Part shown: in pieces, positions 57,779 to 64,000 of the stretch
Layout: every line of letters begins with the position of its first letter
Position numbering within the stretch: position 1 is the first letter of the stretch
Source of the DNA: Polytrichum commune
Lineage: Eukaryota > Streptophyta > Polytrichopsida > Polytrichales > Polytrichaceae
Direction: 5' to 3'
Length of the DNA stretch: 64,000 nucleotides
Assembly: GCA_950295325.1 (NCBI GenBank)
Contig: OX485805.1
Location: 15,301,501 to 15,365,500, forward strand
Notes under the pieces: model-generated
What the model saw: the letters and a program-made list of their open reading frames with translations, nothing else
What the model was told of the DNA's origin: nothing
Databases searched by the model: none
Program-made: the position numbers and the translations under genes

Positions 57779-60092
57779 GATCTGGAATATGACTTTGTGT
57801 GGTGTAGAAGTTTGTAAAGGGAATTGATGTCATCCCACTTCAAAACATGAGGTATACAGCTGAAGCATTGATCTATAACATTTTACACCAACATATTGAA
57901 ATAGAGTCACACACTATATTGTAGGGCCCTTGTATCTGTTCATGTCTTCTTGTGTAGTGAGATTTAATAATGAAAATAAAAAATTAGAGCCTTAATTGAA
58001 ATCCACATCCTCAACCCATCTAGGACAATATAACTGAAAATATATTAAAATCTAATTAGGTTAAATACGCTGCTTTCACTACTGAAGGTGTTACATCTAA
58101 TTGCAGTCCAGCTTGGGAGTTAAAGCAACAGTATCTACTACTATGATATTTTTCCGAAAACCAAAACCGTAGAAGAACACCCATCGTGGCGGCACTTCCT
58201 TCCGCAGCGCAAATTAACTATGCCTCTGCATTCTTGTTGATCAGACGTTCCATGACGAACGTCACGACAGTTTGTAAAATATCATACCACAAACATCTGG
58301 TAGGAAACCAGAAACAAAGGCTGCGATGATTTGAATAGGGCACACTGTTCGCTCACATGTTCATACACAAAATGGTAAACACTAAGTCTTCCTGTCATGA
58401 GGAATTTATGTTTTCCAACGACCACAATCTCTAGACCCGATTTCAATGTCAACAATGCCAAAGATATGTAGTGCTACAAAGTTCATTTAAGAATTGGGTC
58501 AAGCCCAGATTGAAAGTCACGTACAAATTGTGGTACATGATCGAGTAGATCTTATTTGAATAATTTTGATCTGAAGTCTCATTCAAGGTAGTCCATATTA
58601 CCGGAGTCTGAAGGAGGTAGCCGACTGAAAATAGTCATGCTCGACCTGGCAATACTACAGTGTGTTGTGAACACCAGTCGTCAATAGCAGCCATAGCAAA
58701 TCAATATAAACAGCACCAAAGCGTCCGCATGTAATCAATATCAACAACACTTTTCTTATGCAGGATAATATCCAGCACTTACTTCGAAAAAAATTGTCCC
58801 TCTCGGTTGGTGAGTTCGGTTCACGTTAAGAGAGAAAGGTTCACGCTGTAGAACTGCACATGCAGACACATGCTAAAATTCTCAGTCCATGCCACTTAGA
58901 AATTAAACAACAGATGAGTGAGCACGTTCCATTTCTACCATCACTGTCAATGCCTATCACCAGCAGGGCTGATTCGTTCCAAAGTTCTGACATCTTGGAT
59001 AAATGCTTTGAGAGTGTCTCTGCTAATTAATGGTAATGTGATAAGAGGATAGAGACCTCCATAGAACTTTCTGTCATATATTGCTCTCGAGTTATTGCAG
59101 GCCATGAGAATTGACAATCTGCTAAGAGAGTAAGAGAATTGATTGACAGAGAGTCTCGATGGCCCATGTGGAAGGAATAACTTTACGTCCAAAGTAATCC
59201 TACTGCCATCGGTGTGTGCGTGTTGCCGATTGTGCCTGCACTAAACCACTTCCAGATGCATCCGAACCTTCACAAGCAATGCTATTCATATGAGAATATA
59301 TATATATATAAGGAACTAGGCACTTCATACCTGGCAGTCACAACATCGGCATGCTCTCCTCTGGTTCTACAACGACTGTTACAGAAAGATTAAAATAAAA
59401 AAGTGAATGCTCGACAATGACTGGCTTCTGCACATCGGTCGGAGCTCGATCCTTGGAGATGCATAGTTATAGTTTAAACTGCACATTACTACCTCGCCTA
59501 ATCCATACGTGTTACTCTTAATTTTTTTTAAACTGGCATTAGGAAACCTTAGAACAGAGTGTAGAGGTGCCTCATGCTACTATATCAGGGTTGTCCAATC
59601 TCGAAACAAGAATTTTGGTAACTTGCGGACTGCAGATTCTTTTCCTAGATATGTTGCGTTGAGAGTAGCTTAGAATAGTACGTAGATATCCTTACAGTGG
59701 CATAAAATTGATCCAAAGATCTTAAATTGTAAGCACGTTGCGTTGAATGACTTTATATATCATTATCATCATGTTGCAGAGGGTATTTTCTTCATTCATG
59801 AATGAGAACTTCTGGTGCAACTTGTAAGTTTCAGAAGTCCTGTTACATTGTGATTTACTATAAGATGTTAAAGGAACAATCACAGAAGCTCACTGAGGCA
59901 TCTATAGTGACATAATAATTTTTTTGGCAACATGAAGTTGAGGAGTCTCCCTGGGTTTACGTAAACATATTTGTTGTTCATTGGTGGGTTTTGTAGTCCT
60001 TCGCGGTTGGAGAACTTCAAAGTTACAGCCTACAGGCTGTACCTGTACATCCCCAAGTATAAGGAAAGATTTACCCCAAGCTGGACATCCTT

Positions 60093-60241
60093 CATAACAT
60101 TACTCAGCATTCAGATCTCGTTCCGTGGGCCCTCAAAATATAACAGTTAGATGGTCGACAAGCTGCGCCGGGAGATTCAGACTGAACTGATAGCATCTCA
60201 CTGTTATATTTTGAGGGCCCACGTTGCTGAGTAATGTTATG
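60093..60241. mobile_element. Foldback element, copy 1
   Basis: CATAACATTACTCAGCA at the left pairs with TGCTGAGTAATGTTATG at the right, and CGTGGGCCCTCAAAATATAA then CAGT pairs perfectly with its inverse at 60199-60222. Confidence 0.8.
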
Positions 60242-63053
60242 TTTCTATAGTTGTTGTCATCATCATTTAAAATTATGCGTGGAACTGCTGCATCATTCCA
60301 CTTGTTGAATTCCTCCCACACAAGCTGGACATGCTCTATGTGATGACAACTCTATGTGACGTTCTCTTTTTGCTCCACTATGTTCACACATCTGAGCATC
60401 AACAACTTTGTTGCCTGTAGAGCAAATGCCAGTCCTGTAGAACAAGGCCCGCTCATGCGCAGTTTACTTTATTTTCAATAACAGATATCCAAGTGATTGA
60501 GGATTTGTTTTGTAATGTAGCCGCTGTGTAATTATTTGAGTGCCAAGATTTTCTTCTGACAATGTCAGGTTGAATTGGGATACTCAGCGTAATGGCACTA
60601 CTTCTTAGGCTTGATAATATTATGACGATTTCGATAAAAATACAAGGATCCTTCTTCTGGCAGACGGTTATATTCTAAGTTGTGGACTAGCAAGTACTCG
60701 AGACAGTTTTTCCTGCAGTCATGCTCATGCTCATGATCAAAATTTTGATACATCTTTGCTTTAATTCTTCAACTTTTCTATGGTAATAGCAGTTGCCAGT
60801 TCTGTTTCTCTTCAGCTTAGTATCTGCATGCAAAGTCCCAAAGACTCGCACAATCTGATCCAGATGGGTCCAGGTGTAGGTAGCTTCAGGGGTCAGTAGA
60901 AAATCACTTCAAACTTGAGCATGATCTACCTGAAATTTTCTGGTAAATAAGCATGAATGAATCAGAATATGAGTGAACATTACATCCATAAATTGTGTCC
61001 GGAACGGTGGCAGCGAAGGCTATGATCGATGTCTGCATCCACTTCCTTAAATGCACCGACATCAAACGTTGAAGGGATCACCGGTACTATGTAGATAAAA
61101 CAAAAAAATCTAAGAGCATGTTCCCAAGCACTATAGAGGATATACCGAAGGACCCTGTGGAAGTCTGTATGGAGTGAAGCCATCCAAAAACTTGACCTCC
61201 AATGTCTTAATCATATTCTCTGTCTGATCAGTTCGTTACCATTGTTGATTCCAAGCGCCTGCCAACTACGTGGTTGAGTGCACAGTAAGCGAATGTGAAT
61301 CGTTTCTCACTGTCGTGGGATTTTCATATACTTTACTTTAGTTGCCGATTTTGCTACACTCGAGCTGTGATATATCCTTCTCAAATTGTTTTGGCTTTGG
61401 ATTAGTTGTAGATGTATCGGTAAATGGAGAAAATCATGTCTTCGAAGCTGATCCAGATGGGTCCAGGTGTAGATAGCTTCAGGAGTCACGAAAAAACCTT
61501 TATATGTATAAAATAAAAATTACATGTTATTGTTTAGAGTTTTATGAAGTACTTCGCATCCTTTGATTCATTGCATTCTAATAAGTATTTTAAACATTTA
61601 TCCATTATAGTTCCGAAGATTCAATTCGTAGGAAAGGACTTTAGGGTTGCTCCATTTCGTTTACACTTGCTGATCTAGTAGCTTCATTCACTGATGAGTC
61701 TCCAAATACAAAGACTTGTATCAAGAGCCTATCTCCTCTCTTGATCTCCCTGGATTAATTTTTATAATACTTCTCACATCTTGTGGGATACCCTTTCTGT
61801 GTTCTTTGAAATATTGAGGAGAGTTGTGAAGACATTATCCTTTACAAGACAACGAGTATTTTTCTATTAACATCATTTTCTTTAACATATCTTGTTTTCG
61901 TTGATAATGTATATTTTCCATCCTATTGTCAATATGAAAAGGAAGTTTAGATTGTTTAATTTTCCTTGTCTTCAATAATTGATCATATTTTGTTTGGCAA
62001 TGACTTGTGGATGAAGATTGCCTTCTCCTCAAACTATTCATTTTGCTCAATTAGGGGTGAGAAGGTGAAGCCTTGAACTAGAACTAAAATGATATTGCCA
62101 TAAAATTTCACTTCACACACATTTGAGAAGGAAAAACTGAAATTTAGCTAAAAACATGGATTTCAACAGAGTGGAAGGTTTGATGACTACTAAAAGAGTT
62201 CAATTTTAGGATGTGAATCTCTCTCACAATATTAATTATTTTCATGAAGTATCAAGAACTTTGGTGAATCAATTAAGAGATTTTAGTTAGGGGTAGTACG
62301 TAGTTTGAAGGATTGGAAAAAAAGGAAAAAAGAAAATTATGCCTTAATTAAAGATTTTGTGATTTCAGAGACCATTTTGAACACCTTTGTCTTTTAACAG
62401 TTTACCTTGTTTGTTATTGGCCACCTAGGAAGCATACCAGTGCTTGTGGCTCATTTAAGTGACTACATTTCCAATTTCTTTTTGTAATTTCCAAGCTATG
62501 TGAAGGAGGTTTATGGGTTTTGAGAATGTGCACGTTCAAGGAACTGTGGTGAAGAATGATTTCTATCATGGTCCATGTTGATGACAAGGTAGAATAATAT
62601 ACAATCACAAAATACATAGAAAATGAAATATACAACACATGTAGTTTAACCTCTACAAATTCAGCTTTGACTAGCAATCTCTATGAAGTTATTTGAAGAT
62701 GGTACATGAATTCTCAAGTTAAAGCAGCATCCAATGCATCCACTAAACCTAATGTGACCCCATGGATAGTAGTATCTAACACAATAGTAATTTAGTTCTC
62801 ACAGGCCTTTGGTAACACAACGGTTTGCAAAGGATTGTAGTATTTCAATTTTCACAGGCCTTTAGTAACACGGCACTTTGGAAAGGGTCCACGACCCACT
62901 GTAATTTTGAGTTGAAAGGCTGAATGGGTTCACAAAGACCTTGAATTAATCCAACTGCCCTAGATACATCTTACAGTCCTAATTCATGTGTGACTGGCAT
63001 TCTCTTTGAGATTAGCTCCTGTTTAAATTTCATTTTAGCATTCAGTAATACAC

Positions 63054-63207
63054 ATAACATTATTCAGATTCATAACAATGTTCTGCGGGACTGACAATGT
63101 TCCAAGGAATATTTCATGTATTTTTCACATTCAGTCTGAATGTGGGGAATATTCCTTAGAATACTGTCAGTCCCGCAGAACACTGTTATGGATCTGAATA
63201 ATGTTAT
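63054..63207. mobile_element. Foldback element, copy 2
   Basis: A near-complete hairpin: ATAACATTATTCAGATTCAT, TGTTCTGCGGGACTGACA and GGAATATT pair with AATATTCC, TGTCAGTCCCGCAGAACA and ATGGATCTGAATAATGTTAT, around a short loop near CACATTCAGTCTGAATGTG. Confidence 0.8.
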
Positions 63208-63530
63208 ACAGTGGCAGCTGTAGAAGTGTGGAACATGTTGTGGCACTCGTTTAGGGCCCAATGTTTAATAATCTGTGAATAGTATTTTGTGCAGTGTTTT
63301 TGAAAGGGTACTATCGTGGCAAATCTCCTTTGAATTTTTGGACACATCAAATGCAGGTGGGGATTTTTTGTAGCATCCCATCTCTTAGTTGTAATCTAGG
63401 AAAAAGTGAGTTACAAAGGCGATGATTTGTAGAGTACATTTCTAAGTATGGGAGCAGAGGCAAGGCTCAATAGTTTATCAAATCATTTGTTTCACCAATA
63501 AAACACTACCACATAGTTTTGACTCATGTA

Positions 63531-63694
63531 CATAGCATTATTTGGATCCATAACAATGTTATGTGGGACTAACGATATTCCATGAAATATTTTCAGATTT
63601 TCTCCACATTCAGACTGAATGTGGGGATATATGATAATATTCCGTGGAATATTATCAGTGCCACATAAGACTGTTATGGATTTGAATAATGTTA
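63531..63694. mobile_element. Foldback element, copy 3
   Basis: Related to copy 2 (CATTCAGACTGAATGTGGGG centre; ATTTGGATCCATAACAATGT against its inverse near 63670-63694). Arms show more mismatches. Confidence 0.75.
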
Positions 63695-63838
63695 CGTCTG
63701 TTTTCATGAATATGCAAAATTGTGATTCATTCAACTCTAATAAGTGAGATGACAGAGATGGAAAGTGTTGTTTTGCAAGCACTCCAACCTAAATAGAATG
63801 TGAACTTTCAGGTTGAATCAATTCTTAGCAGCTTTCAA

Positions 63839-63862
63839 GAGAGAGAGAGAGAGAGAGAGAGA
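63839..63862. repeat. (GA)n microsatellite
   Basis: About twelve perfect GA dinucleotides. Confidence 0.95.
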
Positions 63863-64000
63863 ATGAAGAAGTTGTTGGTTGATTGGACCTAGGTCTGTAG
63901 GTAATTGTAGGTGGAAAACTTTATGGGAATTGTAGGGTGCAGTGAATAGGGAGAAGTAGCAGCTAGATATCCCGCGTACGCAACTCCCATATTATACGTA

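Larger units (their letters stand above)
57779..64000. other. Gene-poor DNA with foldback elements
   Basis: No gene recognised. It includes three foldback elements (listed separately), a duplicated 49-bp segment (about 60857-60905 and 61449-61497, CAGATGGGTCCAGGTGTAG), a short tandem pair at about 62790-62885 (CACAGGCCTTTGGTAACAC) and a GA microsatellite. Confidence 0.5.

Overview
The window looks like nuclear DNA of a land plant, probably seed-free (bryophyte, lycophyte or fern). The signs are TTTAGGG-type telomere-like stretches, a spliced type-B cytokinin response regulator with receiver plus GARP domains, plant copia, MULE and LINE remnants, and a DUF7869-type transposase family that I associate from memory with such genomes. 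The species cannot be fixed from sequence alone. I see no bacterial operon, CRISPR array, rRNA or convincing tRNA.

Positions 1-1761 hold a minisatellite and the last exon of a diverged relative of the main element. Positions 1762-30321 are a large CACTA-like DNA transposon, called E2 here, into which a near-identical copy, E1 (7351-19439), has inserted. Both begin CACTATATTCG and end CGAATATAGTG or a one-base variant. The left arm carries a leftward transposase gene: intact in E1 (998 aa, two exons), broken in E2. The right arm carries a rightward gene. In E2 it reads in order as a short N-terminal module, a ParB/DGQHR-like domain, a DNA-methylase-like domain, a coiled coil, a disordered tail and an FCP1/NIF-type HAD phosphatase domain. 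E1 has lost the ParB and methylase part by an in-frame deletion. A proline-rich reading frame follows in both.

The most unusual signal is an 18-bp palindrome, TACGAACGNNCGTTCGTA, with a free central dinucleotide. I count about 57 copies by eye, all between 1762 and 30321. They lie upstream of the transposase, in the leader introns and in every coding intron of the right-arm gene, and a few are read through in frame as protein. Together with the ParB-like and methylase-like protein this suggests a self-recognition system encoded by the element, for example partition-like or anti-silencing like VANC of VANDAL elements. That role is inference.

Positions 30322-36940 are a graveyard of other elements: a MULE-like pseudogene with zinc-finger and SWIM parts, an inverted transposase arm ending in the same CACTA terminus at 36029, and the copia RT/RNase H gene that this terminus interrupts. 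Positions 36941-41900 hold a copia LTR, hairpin MITEs and an RT remnant. The only clear host gene is the five-exon type-B response regulator on the minus strand (46008-41905). Positions 46.7-64 kb are gene-poor: a diverged tandem array, three MITE or foldback families, one more decayed transposase fragment (about 57 kb) and unremarkable AT-rich DNA.
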